Both the position numbers and the translations under genes were made by a program. Below are positions 1-8,837 of a DNA stretch of 64,000 nucleotides, one piece after another; within the stretch, counting starts at the first letter, position 1; every line of letters begins with the position of its first letter. Location: NCBI GenBank assembly GCA_900316835.1, contig ONEL01000010.1, positions 28,385 to 92,384 of the forward strand. The letters run 5' to 3'. The notes under the pieces were generated by a model. The model had not been told where the DNA came from and searched no databases. It saw only the letters and a program-made list of their open reading frames with translations. Source of the stretch: an uncultured Prevotellaceae bacterium. Its GTDB lineage: Bacteria; Bacteroidota; Bacteroidia; Bacteroidales; Muribaculaceae.

Positions 1-2
1 GT

Positions 3-368
3 GAAGCAAAGGCTCACCTGATGGCTCTGATGGAGAAACGCGATCCAAGCTACACTTGCGACAAGACCGGTACAGCTATGGGAACTCTCACTAGCGATGA
101 AACCGGTTCACTGCTTGAGGAGATCATCCTGCAACGCCGCATTGAGCTATGGGGCGAGATAGGTCGCATGTTTGACATCAAGCGCTTGAAACAAGGTTTC
201 GTTCGTCCAGCAAGTGATGGATGGCACAATGGTTGCTCACTTGCTAATCGTCCTGCCACTAAGAATCCTGAGAACTACATGTGGGTTCTCACAATTCCAC
301 AGTCGGAGTTTGACGGCAACAAGAATATGACTCTTCAGGACGACCAGAATCCACTAGGCGATGAGTAA
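3..368 (+). CDS. RagB/SusD-family nutrient-binding lipoprotein, C-terminal fragment
   Basis: The gene runs in from the left edge; its frame is open from base 3 and stops at 366-368, so only about 121 C-terminal residues are visible. The motif RRIELWGEIGRMFDIKRLKQ matches the conserved helix near the C-terminus of SusD/RagB proteins (R-x-E-L-W-x-E-G-x-R-x-F-D-x-K-R), and the following NPENYMWVLTIPQSE resembles the family's closing 'iP..E...NP' segment. SusD proteins are outer-membrane lipoproteins that cap a SusC TonB-dependent transporter and bind oligosaccharides or peptides at the surface. The partner susC would lie further left. A terminator follows at 415-456. The ATG at 21 is internal and not the true start. 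Confidence 0.85.
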   Translation, partial: EAKAHLMALMEKRDPSYTCDKTGTAMGTLTSDETGSLLEEIILQRRIELWGEIGRMFDIKRLKQGFVRPASDGWHNGCSLANRPATKNPENYMWVLTIPQSEFDGNKNMTLQDDQNPLGDE

Positions 369-414
369 AACACTAATGTTAATTGTTTTTTAAGACATAC
401 GCATAAAAATTATT

Positions 415-456
415 AAGTGCGGGTGGCGAGCGAGTCGTCATCCGCACTTTGTTTTT
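415..456 (+). terminator. Rho-independent terminator after the susD fragment
   Basis: The arms AAGTGCGG (415-422) and CCGCACTT (442-449) pair, and TTGTTTTT follows. It closes the susD transcript before the glycosyltransferase promoter. Confidence 0.75.
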
Positions 457-550
457 CAACGGCAGGCACAGTTGTGTGTCGCTTCCTCTCACGTGTGCCC
501 TGCAGAAGCACCTTTTCACCTTGGGTTGAGGATGAAAAAATGTGATTAAT

Positions 551-581
551 TTTGCGGAACGAGAAATTTTTCTTATTTTTG
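551..581 (+). promoter_or_regulatory. Bacteroidota-type promoter for the glycosyltransferase gene
   Basis: TTTG at 551-554 lies 19 bases before TAttTTTG at 574-581, the -33/-7 arrangement of the Bacteroidota primary sigma factor. A second -7-like match, TAatTTTG, overlaps at 547-554. The expected start point near 588 leaves a leader of roughly 58 bases. Confidence 0.6.
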
Positions 582-645
582 GAAAATAATTAATTCTTAG
601 GTTTTTAGAGAGCCTGTCTTCAATGGCCATAAATAACGCTTTATC

Positions 646-1752
646 ATGATAAATGTTTTTCACATAGTTTCTAACAAGACGTGGGGTGGGGCTGAGCGAT
701 ATGCTAGCGACCTGGTGGCACGCATGCGCCATGACCCCGACTACTATGTAGAGGTGGTGAGCGCTCGCAACGACGACATCATTGAGCAGTTCCAGAAGAT
801 GGATATCCCGGTGTCGATACTTCCCTTGAAGGGCATTCGCGACTTTGATAGCCCTGTGCGACTGGCGCGCATGCTGCGCAAGGGCAAGAACATAGTGCAT
901 GTTCACACCTATCGCGATGCCGTCACAGCGGTGATGGCGCGCATCATTAGCGACAATCCCGACACAAAGGTGGTTTTCACACCTCACACACTCAAGCGCC
1001 CCACAATGAATTATGTGTCGAAAAAGGTGTATCGCAACATCGACCGCTATGTGTTTGTGTCGCAGTTTGCCTACGATTATTTCCTTTCTCACGCACCGCG
1101 CCTGAACCGTGCGCAGACTCTCGTTATCCCCGAGAGTGTGCTCAACACCGACACTAGCGCCCAAGCCCCCGTTCCCGACCTTCGCAAGCAGCTGGGCATG
1201 CAGCCTGAGCAATGCCTTATCATGTTCCACAGCCGCTTGAACAAGGAAAAGGGGGTGGACGTGCTTCTAAAGGCTATAACACACATCGACCGCAGTCGTT
1301 ACAAGCTGGTGATGCTAGGAGAGGGGCAACCCAAGGCGGTGTCGAGAATAAAAAGCTACATCATTGAGAATAAGCTTGTAGATAATGTGAAATTGCTTGG
1401 TTTCCAGCGCAATATGCATGGCTACTTGTGGCAGTGCGACTTTGGTGTGCAACCCTCGACGATTGCCGAGATGCAAGGCATCAGCAACCTGGAATACATG
1501 AAGCAGGGTAAGCCCATCGTCACCACCAGTAATGGCGCCCAGCCCGAGTATGTGCGCGACATGGAAAACGGTCTCCTTGTCAAGCCCAACAATCCCGAGC
1601 AGCTAGCGCAGGCTATCAGCACCCTGTGTGACGACCACGAGCTCATTCAACGCCTTGGGCGTCAAGCCAAAAAAGACTTTGACACCCACCTCAACTACGA
1701 CCGCTTCTATGACAAAATAACGTCGCTCTACAGATCCTTGTTTAGCGACTAG
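646..1752 (+). CDS. Glycosyltransferase family 4 (GT-B fold)
   Basis: This 368-residue protein has the order expected of GT4 enzymes. The N-terminal acceptor domain opens with a beta strand and glycine loop (FHIVSNKTWGGAERYASDL). The C-terminal nucleotide-sugar domain starts near residue 190 (LIMFHSRLNKEKGVDVLLKA). It also contains KLLGFQRNMHGYLWQCDFGV, PSTIAEMQGISNLEYMKQGKP and TTSNGAQPEYVRD, the last two resembling the family's E-x7-E nucleotide-binding region. There is no signal peptide or transmembrane segment, so it acts on the cytoplasmic face, presumably in lipopolysaccharide, capsule or protein glycan assembly. It stands alone between a terminator and dtd, so the neighbours do not reveal its substrate. 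The donor and acceptor cannot be deduced. Confidence 0.85.
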   Translation: MINVFHIVSNKTWGGAERYASDLVARMRHDPDYYVEVVSARNDDIIEQFQKMDIPVSILPLKGIRDFDSPVRLARMLRKGKNIVHVHTYRDAVTAVMARIISDNPDTKVVFTPHTLKRPTMNYVSKKVYRNIDRYVFVSQFAYDYFLSHAPRLNRAQTLVIPESVLNTDTSAQAPVPDLRKQLGMQPEQCLIMFHSRLNKEKGVDVLLKAITHIDRSRYKLVMLGEGQPKAVSRIKSYIIENKLVDNVKLLGFQRNMHGYLWQCDFGVQPSTIAEMQGISNLEYMKQGKPIVTTSNGAQPEYVRDMENGLLVKPNNPEQLAQAISTLCDDHELIQRLGRQAKKDFDTHLNYDRFYDKITSLYRSLFSD

Positions 1753-1799
1753 TGCGCATTATGGGAGAAAGAAGTTGCGGTTTGTGTCTATTATTTTTG

Positions 1800-1807
1800 T
1801 ACCTTTG
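1800..1807 (+). promoter_or_regulatory. Promoter -7 element for dtd
   Basis: TAccTTTG at 1800-1807 fits the Bacteroidota -7 consensus and lies 25 bases before the dtd start codon; TTG at 1775-1777 may serve as a weak -33 element. Confidence 0.5.
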
Positions 1808-1832
1808 CGCCAGTTAAAAATCACTATGTGTT

Positions 1833-2285
1833 ATGCGAATAGTTATTCAACGAGTGAATGAAGCGTCGGTGACCATCGACGGCAAGTTACATAGCGCTGT
1901 GGGCAAGGGCTTCATGGTGCTGGTGGGGGTCGCCACGGGCGATGTGGAAGACGACGCGCGCTGGCTGGCGCAGAAGACATCCACGTTGCGGGTCTTTGAC
2001 GATGAGAATGGCGTGATGAACCGTAGCATCATTGATGCCGATGGCGAGGTGCTGGCTGTGAGCCAGTTTACACTCAATGCCAGCACGCGCAAGGGCAACC
2101 GTCCCAGCTACATCCATGCCGCGGGCCACGATGTGGCTGTGCCCCTCTATGAGCTCTACTGTAGCGAGCTTGAGCGCTTAACGGGCAAGGAAGTGAAGCG
2201 CGGTGTGTTTGGTGCCGACATGCAAGTGTCGCTCATCAACGACGGTCCTGTGACCATCATCATCGACTCTCGCTTGAAAGAATAA
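1833..2285 (+). CDS. dtd: D-aminoacyl-tRNA deacylase
   Basis: This protein of 150 residues has the full length and hallmark motifs of the Dtd family. MRIVIQRVNEASV opens the first strand, SQFTLNA is the first active-site motif (residues about 77-83), and NDGPVTIIIDS near the C-terminus is the second, carrying the Gly-cis-Pro that reads substrate chirality. The enzyme removes D-amino acids (and glycine mischarged on tRNA-Ala) from tRNA in the cytoplasm. It is followed directly by a MazG-like gene and deoC, a cluster order I know from other Bacteroidales, where uvrC often precedes it; uvrC is not present here, and a glycosyltransferase occupies that side. Confidence 0.95.
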   Translation: MRIVIQRVNEASVTIDGKLHSAVGKGFMVLVGVATGDVEDDARWLAQKTSTLRVFDDENGVMNRSIIDADGEVLAVSQFTLNASTRKGNRPSYIHAAGHDVAVPLYELYCSELERLTGKEVKRGVFGADMQVSLINDGPVTIIIDSRLKE

Positions 2286-2339
2286 TTGACGAGGAAGCAT
2301 ATACCCTTGTTGAAGAATATTTTTTTTACGCTCAAAAAA

Positions 2340-2675
2340 ATGACAATACAAGAAGCACAACAGCGTGTGGACCACTGGATTAAGACGGTGGGTGTGCGCT
2401 ACTTCAATGAACTCACCAACATGGCCATTCTCACCGAGGAAGTGGGCGAGGTGGCGCGTATCATCGCACGTCGCTATGGCGAGCAGTCGAGCAAGCCCAG
2501 CGATGAAGGCCGTGACCTTGGCGACGAGCTTGCCGACGTGATGTGGGTGGTGATGTGCCTAGCCAATCAAACGGGTGTTGACCTTAATGCCGCTCTGGAG
2601 CGCAACTTTGCCAAGAAAACCACTCGCGACGCGGCACGGCACCAGCAGAATCCAAAACTGAAAATTCAAAACTAA
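2340..2675 (+). CDS. MazG-like nucleotide pyrophosphohydrolase
   Basis: I place the start at the ATG at 2340 (MTIQEAQQRVDHW), giving 111 residues. An in-frame TTG at 2286 would add 18 residues with no family resemblance. The motif ILTEEVGEVARIIARRYGEQ (E-E-V-G-E) and the later DELADVMWVVMCLANQ (E-x-x-D) are the metal-binding helices of the all-alpha MazG fold, so the protein probably hydrolyses a non-canonical or excess NTP to NMP and pyrophosphate. Its size matches the short single-domain MazG-like proteins of Bacteroidota. It sits 55 bases after dtd and 16 bases before deoC, so the three are probably cotranscribed. The C-terminal tail (HQQNPKLKIQN) is probably disordered. Confidence 0.85.
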   Translation: MTIQEAQQRVDHWIKTVGVRYFNELTNMAILTEEVGEVARIIARRYGEQSSKPSDEGRDLGDELADVMWVVMCLANQTGVDLNAALERNFAKKTTRDAARHQQNPKLKIQN

Positions 2676-2691
2676 AAACTATAAAATAATT

Positions 2692-3591
2692 ATGGCTGAA
2701 CAAGTTAATCAAAACAAGTATTTGGCTGCTATCAATGGCAGCAATGTGACAGAAGATGACGCTAAGGTGAAAGCCGAGGTGCAAAAGATAATTGAAGAGC
2801 ATGCAGCCGAGAACAACACTGCTCAGGTGCAGGAGTTCCTGCTCAACACAGTAGATCTCACCACATTGAGCACTACCGACAGCGAGCGCAGTGTGGCAGC
2901 GTTCACACAAAAGGTGAACGACTACTGGCGCAACTACCCCGACCTGAAGAACGTGGCAGGAGTGTGCGTGTATAGCAACTTCGCTCAAGTGGTGCGCGCC
3001 AATCTTGAGGTTAGCGACGTGGATGTGGTAGTGTGCAGCGCCAGTTTCCCCGCTTCGCAGGCTCACCTGGAAACAAAGATTGCCGAGACAGCTCTGGCAG
3101 TCGCCGATGGTGCCGACGAGGTAGACATCGTCATCAACATGGGCTACTTCCTGGATGGTGCCTACGAGGAGCTGTGTGACGAGATTAGCGAGATTAAGCA
3201 TGCTTGCCATGGCAAGTTGCTCAAGGTGATTCTGGAGACCGGATGCCTGGAGACTGCCGAGAACATCAAGAAGGCTTCGATACTGGCAATGTACTCGGGT
3301 GCCGACTTCATCAAGACCTCGACAGGCAAGATTTACCCTGGTGCCTCGCTCGAGGCGGCATGGGTGATGTGCCAGTGCATCAAGGAGTACTACGAGAAGC
3401 ATGGCATCATGGTGGGCTTCAAGGCTGCCGGTGGCATCCGCACCACCGAGGATGCGGTGAAATACTACACCATCGTCAAGGAAGTGCTAGGCGAGAAGTG
3501 GCTCGATAACCGCTACTTCCGCATTGGCGCCTCAAGTCTTGCCAACGCCTTGTTCCAGTCGTTCACCGGCGAGGACAAGAAAGTGTTTTAA
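2692..3591 (+). CDS. deoC: Deoxyribose-phosphate aldolase
   Basis: This 299-residue class I aldolase is of the longer Bacteroidota type. The Schiff-base lysine is in GADFIKTSTGKIYPGAS (Lys about 208) and the second catalytic lysine is in GFKAAGGIRTTEDA (Lys about 244); the 36-residue spacing matches the E. coli pair. SASFPASQAHLETK and DEVDIVINMGYFLDG are conserved barrel strands. It reversibly cleaves 2-deoxyribose-5-phosphate to acetaldehyde and glyceraldehyde-3-phosphate, the last step of deoxynucleoside catabolism. The N-terminal 70 residues are an extension relative to E. coli DeoC and are probably helical. It follows the MazG-like gene by 16 bases, consistent with a nucleotide-housekeeping operon. 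Confidence 0.95.
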   Translation: MAEQVNQNKYLAAINGSNVTEDDAKVKAEVQKIIEEHAAENNTAQVQEFLLNTVDLTTLSTTDSERSVAAFTQKVNDYWRNYPDLKNVAGVCVYSNFAQVVRANLEVSDVDVVVCSASFPASQAHLETKIAETALAVADGADEVDIVINMGYFLDGAYEELCDEISEIKHACHGKLLKVILETGCLETAENIKKASILAMYSGADFIKTSTGKIYPGASLEAAWVMCQCIKEYYEKHGIMVGFKAAGGIRTTEDAVKYYTIVKEVLGEKWLDNRYFRIGASSLANALFQSFTGEDKKVF

Positions 3592-3626
3592 TAGTTTACA
3601 GTTTACGCGATACGCCCCTCCTTAAA

Positions 3627-6476
3627 ATGAAGCTTTTTCTCCTTGATGCTTATGCACTGATTTTTCGTGCTTACTATGCGTTGATTCGCAATCCGCGTTA
3701 CACGTCGGCAGGGCTTAACACGTCGGCAATTTTTGGCTTTGTCAACACCTTGCAAGAAGTGCTCAAAAAAGAACGCCCTTCCCACATCGCGGTGTGTTTC
3801 GACCCTCCCGGCGGCACATTCAGGCACGAGGCTTACAAGGAATATAAAGCTAATCGAGAGGCGACCCCCGAGGATATCAAACTCGCCGTGCCCTATATCA
3901 AGCGCATCATCCACGCCTATAACATCCCTGTGATTGAAGTGCCTGGCTACGAGGCCGATGATGTGATAGGTACTCTCGCGCACATGGCGCAAGAACATGG
4001 CTTCGACACCTTCATGATGACCCCCGACAAGGACTTTGGGCAACTAGTGACCGAGCACGTGAAAGTCTATCATCCCGCGCGCAAGGGTGGCGACCCCGAG
4101 GTGCAGGGTGTGGAGGAGATAAAGGCTAAGTATGGCTTCGAGTCGCCCTTGCAAGTGATCGACATGCTCGCGCTCATGGGCGATGCCGTCGACAACATCC
4201 CCGGTTGCCCCGGTGTGGGCGAGGTGACGGCAATCAAGCTACTCAAGCAGTTTGGCACTGTAGAGAATTTGCTTGCCAACACCCACCAGCTCAAGGGTGC
4301 CCTGCTCAAGAAGGTGACCGAGAATGTGGAGCAAATCAAGTTCTCCAAGTTTCTTGCCACTATCAAGACCGATGTGCCGCTACAGTGGGATGAGCGGCAG
4401 TTGCGTCGTGAGCCTGCCAATCTCGAAGCCCTCAAGCAGGTGTTCAGCGAGCTGGAATTCCGAGCGTTGATGGTGCGCCTGGTTGATCATGGTGAGGCCA
4501 ATGTGGGTCTTGAAGCCCCAGGCTTGAGTGCCAACGCCACACCACAGCCAGTGCTTGAACCCGCTCAGGCAACAGCTGCCCCTAAAGCCGGCAAGAAAGC
4601 GGGGCAACCGCAGCTACCATCGCTCTTTGATGACCTGGAGCACGACACTACTCCCGCAGCTCCCGCTGTGGTGGAAACCATCGACATCAACAGCCATGAG
4701 CATGACTACAGTCTCATTGCCGACGACGCGCAAGCGGCACAACTGGTGCAACAGCTTGTAGAGGCAGGCAACCCCGTGGGGCTGTGCCTTGTCGCCGATG
4801 GTGAGGAGGCGATGCGAGCACGCATTGTGGGACTGGCGGTGAGCACCGAGCGCTATCGTGCCGCCTTCATGCCGCTCGACGACATGGGGTGGATGCTGAG
4901 TGCTGTGGCACCGCTCTTTGAGGGCAAGGTGCAGCTTGTGGGCAACGACATCAAGCGTTGCATGGTGGCACTGAGTAGGATGGGAGTGGAGATGAAGGCG
5001 AGCTACTACGACATAGCCGTGGCGCATTACCTCTTGCAGCCTGAGCGCTCACACAGCACACGCCTCATTGCCGAGGAGCTGATGAACTACTCGGCAATCT
5101 CGCTCGAGAGTCTCACTGGGGCTAAGGGAAAGAAGCAAAAACAGCTTGCCCAGGTCAAGCCCGAGCGCCTAGCCGAGTGGGCTTGCGAGACTGCCGACAT
5201 TGCTCTGGCGCTGAAACCACTTCTCGACAAGCGACTGGAAGAAAACGGCTTGACACACCTGCTTACCGACATCGAGTTACCGCTGGTGGAGGTGCTGGCA
5301 AGCATGGAGATGGCAGGAGCGCGCATCGATGAGAAGGCGCTAGCCGACTACTCGGTGAAGCTCACCGAGCAGATGAACACACTGGAGCGTGAGTGTCACG
5401 AGCTGGCGGGAATGGAATTTAACACGGCATCGCCGGCACAGGTGGGAGAGGTGCTTTTTGACCACCTGAAGATAGACGCTAAGGCCAAGAAGACTAAAAC
5501 AGGGCAGTATTCCACCACCGAGGAGATACTCATGAAATTGCGCGACCGTCATCCGCTGGTCGACAAAATACTGGAGCTGCGCGGCATTCGCAAGCTGCTC
5601 TCTACCTATGTAAATGCCCTGCCAGCACTGGTGAACCCACGCACGGGGCGCATCCACACCACCTATAACCAGACGGTCACCGCCACCGGGCGACTGTCGT
5701 CGACCAACCCTAACTTGCAAAATATCCCTGTGCGCAACGACGATGGCAAGGAGATACGCCGAGCGTTCATCCCCGCCGAGGGAAATGTGTTCTTTAGTGC
5801 CGACTATTCACAGATTGAGTTGCGACTGGTTGCCGACTTGAGCAATGACGAGACAATGCTCAACGCCTTTGCCGCCGGCGAGGATATCCATGCCATCACA
5901 GCTTCTAAAATCTATCATGAGCCACTGGAGCAGGTCACCAGCGAACAGCGACGCAAGGCCAAGACAGCCAATTTTGGCATCCTCTATGGCATCTCGGCAT
6001 TTGGGCTTAGCCAGCGTCTAAACATCCCGCGTAGCGAGGCTAAGATGCTCATTGATGGCTATTTCGAGACGTTCCCGCAGGTGAAGCGGTACATTGAGCG
6101 CAGTGTGGCGCAGGCGCGTGAGCAGGGCTATGTAACCACTCTCTTTGGGCGCCGGCGCATGCTCCCCGACATCAACTCGCGCAACGCTGTGGTGCGCAGT
6201 TTCAGCGAGCGCAACGCCGTCAATGCTCCCATCCAGGGTACTGCCGCCGACGTCATCAAGCGTGCCATGATAGCCATCTATCGCCAGTTCAAGCAAGAGG
6301 GCATCAAGTCGCGCATGATACTGCAGGTGCATGATGAGTTGAACTTCGACGTCATTCCCGCCGAGCTCGACCGCGTCACTGCCATTGTCGTCACCCAGAT
6401 GGAGAATGCCTACAGTGGCCGGGTGCGCCTCACCGCATCTCACGGCGCCGCCACCAACTGGCTCGATGCCCACTAG
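3627..6476 (+). CDS. polA: DNA polymerase I, apparently without a working proofreading site
   Basis: The 949-residue protein has three parts. Residues 1-290 form a 5'-3' exonuclease of the FEN type (LFLLDAYALIFRAYYAL, YEADDVIGTLA, TPDKDFGQLV, GDAVDNIPGCPGVG). A Pro/Ala-rich linker at about 300-340 follows. The 3'-5' exonuclease-like domain covers about 355-560, and the family A polymerase about 600-949, with motif A FSADYSQIELRLVADLSND, the O-helix RRKAKTANFGILYGIS and motif C ILQVHDELNFDV. By eye, the proofreading metal ligands are gone: the position of E. coli DTE is occupied by C-L-V in GLCLVADGEE, the exo II Asp by Cys in NDIKRCMVAL, and exo III Y-x3-D by W-x3-T in EWACETAD. It works in Okazaki-fragment maturation and repair. 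Confidence 0.96.
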   Translation: MKLFLLDAYALIFRAYYALIRNPRYTSAGLNTSAIFGFVNTLQEVLKKERPSHIAVCFDPPGGTFRHEAYKEYKANREATPEDIKLAVPYIKRIIHAYNIPVIEVPGYEADDVIGTLAHMAQEHGFDTFMMTPDKDFGQLVTEHVKVYHPARKGGDPEVQGVEEIKAKYGFESPLQVIDMLALMGDAVDNIPGCPGVGEVTAIKLLKQFGTVENLLANTHQLKGALLKKVTENVEQIKFSKFLATIKTDVPLQWDERQLRREPANLEALKQVFSELEFRALMVRLVDHGEANVGLEAPGLSANATPQPVLEPAQATAAPKAGKKAGQPQLPSLFDDLEHDTTPAAPAVVETIDINSHEHDYSLIADDAQAAQLVQQLVEAGNPVGLCLVADGEEAMRARIVGLAVSTERYRAAFMPLDDMGWMLSAVAPLFEGKVQLVGNDIKRCMVALSRMGVEMKASYYDIAVAHYLLQPERSHSTRLIAEELMNYSAISLESLTGAKGKKQKQLAQVKPERLAEWACETADIALALKPLLDKRLEENGLTHLLTDIELPLVEVLASMEMAGARIDEKALADYSVKLTEQMNTLERECHELAGMEFNTASPAQVGEVLFDHLKIDAKAKKTKTGQYSTTEEILMKLRDRHPLVDKILELRGIRKLLSTYVNALPALVNPRTGRIHTTYNQTVTATGRLSSTNPNLQNIPVRNDDGKEIRRAFIPAEGNVFFSADYSQIELRLVADLSNDETMLNAFAAGEDIHAITASKIYHEPLEQVTSEQRRKAKTANFGILYGISAFGLSQRLNIPRSEAKMLIDGYFETFPQVKRYIERSVAQAREQGYVTTLFGRRRMLPDINSRNAVVRSFSERNAVNAPIQGTAADVIKRAMIAIYRQFKQEGIKSRMILQVHDELNFDVIPAELDRVTAIVVTQMENAYSGRVRLTASHGAATNWLDAH

Positions 6477-6483
6477 CTTTTAA

Positions 6484-6757
6484 AAGACAATTACGGGCAA
6501 TTGCTGGGATTTTCTTTTATTAAACGTGAGTTCGACGAATTTATCATTTGAAAATCATTGCGTTAGCAACTCCCCCTCTAAGTTAGAGGGGGGCGGGGGG
6601 AGTATGTCCCCTCATTTGATAGTTATCATACTCCTCAGTCGCTCTGCGACAGCTCCTCTATCTTAGAGGAGCAGCCTGATATACAGCTATTTATTTTCAT
6701 CGAACTCACGTTATCTTAGAGGGGGAGTTGCGCCTTTTATCACATTATGACACACCC
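6484..6757. repeat. Palindromic intergenic patchwork between polA and queA
   Basis: This 322-base gap between convergent genes has no credible ORF but strong symmetry. AACGTGAGTTCGA (6523-6535) is inverted at 6700-6712. Interleaved with it, CAACTCCCCCTCTAA (6568-6582) is inverted at 6716-6730, and a shorter CCCCTCTAA/TTAGAGGGG hairpin and a GTCGC/GCGAC hairpin lie inside. Some pieces recur elsewhere: the 22 bases at 6736-6757 are identical to 26572-26593, and the blocks at 6484-6496 and 6498-6513 recur at 35486-35498 and 35536-35551. The hairpins may also terminate both converging transcripts. Confidence 0.75.
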
Positions 6758-6798
6758 CGCTAATGCTATGATTTCTTGTGACCTCGGAATGATGTTTG

Positions 6799-7851
6799 TC
6801 AGTCGATGATGAGCATGGCGTCTCCGTAGGCTCCGAAGCGGTATTTCTCGTCGATGGCTACCTTGTAGGCTTGCATCACAGTTTCATAACCTCCAAAGGC
6901 GCATGTGAGCATGAGCATCACCGAGTAGGGCAGGTGGAAGTTGGTCACCAGCGCGTTGGCGGTGGTGAAGTCGTAGGGTGGGAAGATGAACTTGTTGGTC
7001 CATCCGTCGAATGGCTTGATGTGTCCGTTCATGCTCACTGAGCTCTCCATAGCTCGCAGTGTAGACACGCCAATGGCGCACACTTTGTGTCCCTGGTCAC
7101 GGCGCTGGTTCACTCTCTCGGTAACGTCGGCGGGTATGAAGATTTGCTCGCTGTCCATGCGGTGCTTGGTGAGGTCTTCCACGTCGATGTTGCGGAAGCT
7201 ACCCAGCCCCAAGTGCACGGTGATATACTCATCGTGAATGCCTTTTATCTCCATGCGCTTGAGCAACTCGCGGCTGAAGTGTAGACCAGCGGCAGGAGCC
7301 ACCACGGCGCCCTCGTTGCGCGCGAAGATGGTCTGGTATCGTTCCTCGTCTTCGGGTTCTACCTCTCGCTTGATGTAGTAGGGCAGTGGAGTGTGTCCCA
7401 GTGCATAGAGGTTGCGCTTGAACTCGTCATGGTCTCCGTCGTAGAGGAATCGTAGTGTGCGTCCTCTCGAGGTGGTGTTATCGATAACCTCGGCCACCAT
7501 GCCCTCGTCGAGCCCAAAGTAGAGCTTGTTGCCAATGCGAATCTTGCGAGCAGGCTCCACGAGCACGTCCCACAGCTTGTGCTCCTCGTTGAGCTCACGC
7601 AGCAGGAACACCTCGATGTTAGCTCCGGTCTTTTCCTTGTTGCCGTTGAGCTTGGCAGGGAACACCTGTGTGTCGTTGAAGATGAAGGTGTCCTGGTCGT
7701 CGAAGTAATGGATGATGTCCTTGAAGATGCGGTGCTCAATTTCACCAGTCTTGCTGTGCAACACCATGAGCCTCGCCTCGTCGCGATTGGGGGCGGGGTG
7801 CATGGCGATGAGCTCACTGGGCATGTTGTTGTTAAATTCCGATAGTTTCAT
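6799..7851 (-). CDS. queA: S-adenosylmethionine:tRNA ribosyltransferase-isomerase
   Basis: The 350-residue protein matches QueA along its length: [29 protein letters not shown] at the N-terminus, [56 protein letters not shown] and [21 protein letters not shown] near the end. QueA transfers and isomerises the ribosyl group of SAM to preQ1 at the wobble base of tRNA, making epoxyqueuosine. It is the last gene of the DUF3098-uppP-truB-queA operon and starts 34 bases after truB ends, so it joins two tRNA-modification genes under one transcript. The intergenic palindromes at 6523-6730 lie directly downstream. Confidence 0.96.
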   Translation of the reverse strand: MKLSEFNNNMPSELIAMHPAPNRDEARLMVLHSKTGEIEHRIFKDIIHYFDDQDTFIFNDTQVFPAKLNGNKEKTGANIEVFLLRELNEEHKLWDVLVEPARKIRIGNKLYFGLDEGMVAEVIDNTTSRGRTLRFLYDGDHDEFKRNLYALGHTPLPYYIKREVEPEDEERYQTIFARNEGAVVAPAAGLHFSRELLKRMEIKGIHDEYITVHLGLGSFRNIDVEDLTKHRMDSEQIFIPADVTERVNQRRDQGHKVCAIGVSTLRAMESSVSMNGHIKPFDGWTNKFIFPPYDFTTANALVTNFHLPYSVMLMLTCAFGGYETVMQAYKVAIDEKYRFGAYGDAMLIID

Positions 7852-7885
7852 CTGTAGTCAGTATTTTAGTGATTGTGGTTATATT

Positions 7886-8725
7886 TTATTTGTCGATTTG
7901 TGATTGGCGAGGCGCGCGGGAGCGTTGCCGGGCTTGACGCTGCGCTTTGCGCTGGCGGGCCGCGGCACGGTTAGCTTCGCGCTCGCGTTCCAGGCGCTGC
8001 TGCTCGGCACGGTCGGGACTCACCATCTCCTCGGTCTCAAGGCGAGCGATGAGGGTGTCTACCCGCTCGCAGTTTTCCACACTCACGTCGCCCACGCGTG
8101 TGCGTCGCAGTGCCGTGAGATGTGCTCCGCTACCCAGCGCCACCCCTATGTCGCGTGCCAGCGCGCGGATGTAGGTGCCCTTGCTACACACCACCCTGAT
8201 GGTGAGTGTGGGCTCTTGTGGCAGGCCACATTCAAGCACTTCTATCTCGTCGATGACGAGAGTCTTGGGGCGTATTTCCACTTCCTTTCCCTTGCGTGCG
8301 AGCTTGTAGGCTGGCTTGCCGTCGATTTTGCACGCCGAGAAAGCCGGTGGCACTTGCTCAATGCTACCGGTGAACTGCTGTTGCAGCACTTGTTCCACCA
8401 GCTCGCGCGTGATGTGCTGCCAGGGGTAGGTGGCGTCGACCTGAGTCTCAAGGTCGAACGATGGTGTTGTCTCACCCAGGCGCATGTGGGCGACGTATTC
8501 CTTTACGCCAGCTTGAAGTTCCTCGATGCGCTTGGTTGCACGGCCGGTGCACACGGTGAGCACGCCAGTGGCGAGGGGGTCGAGCGTGCCGGCGTGGCCC
8601 ACACGCAGGCTCTTGATGTCGAGCCGCTTGCGTAGTCGTGTACGCACCTTTTTCACCACCTCAAACGACGTCCACCCTAGTGGCTTGTCAACGCTGAATA
8701 TTTCTCCTTCTATAGGGTTGAGCAT
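7886..8725 (-). CDS. truB: tRNA pseudouridine(55) synthase
   Basis: This 279-residue protein begins MLNPIEGEIFSVDKPLGWTS and contains GHAGTLDPLATGVL with the catalytic aspartate (about Asp49). YKLARKGKEVEIRPKTLVID and CSKGTYIRALARDIGVALGSGAHL are further TruB motifs. It isomerises U55 in the T-loop of most tRNAs. The last 40 or so residues are an Arg/Gln/Ala-rich basic tail (RAAARQRKAQRQARQRS) not found in the minimal enzyme; it could add general RNA affinity, which is an inference. It lies between uppP and queA in the same operon, with a 112-base gap from uppP. Confidence 0.96.
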   Translation of the reverse strand: MLNPIEGEIFSVDKPLGWTSFEVVKKVRTRLRKRLDIKSLRVGHAGTLDPLATGVLTVCTGRATKRIEELQAGVKEYVAHMRLGETTPSFDLETQVDATYPWQHITRELVEQVLQQQFTGSIEQVPPAFSACKIDGKPAYKLARKGKEVEIRPKTLVIDEIEVLECGLPQEPTLTIRVVCSKGTYIRALARDIGVALGSGAHLTALRRTRVGDVSVENCERVDTLIARLETEEMVSPDRAEQQRLEREREANRAAARQRKAQRQARQRSRAPRQSQIDK

Positions 8726-8837
8726 GAGAGTTTATTAAAGTGTTAAGTATCAAAGTAGAGGAGGAGTTGCTCCCGACTAGCACAAATAACGAATTGTGAG
8801 AAACTGGATGCCGTCTACTAAAGTGAAAAATATTCTT

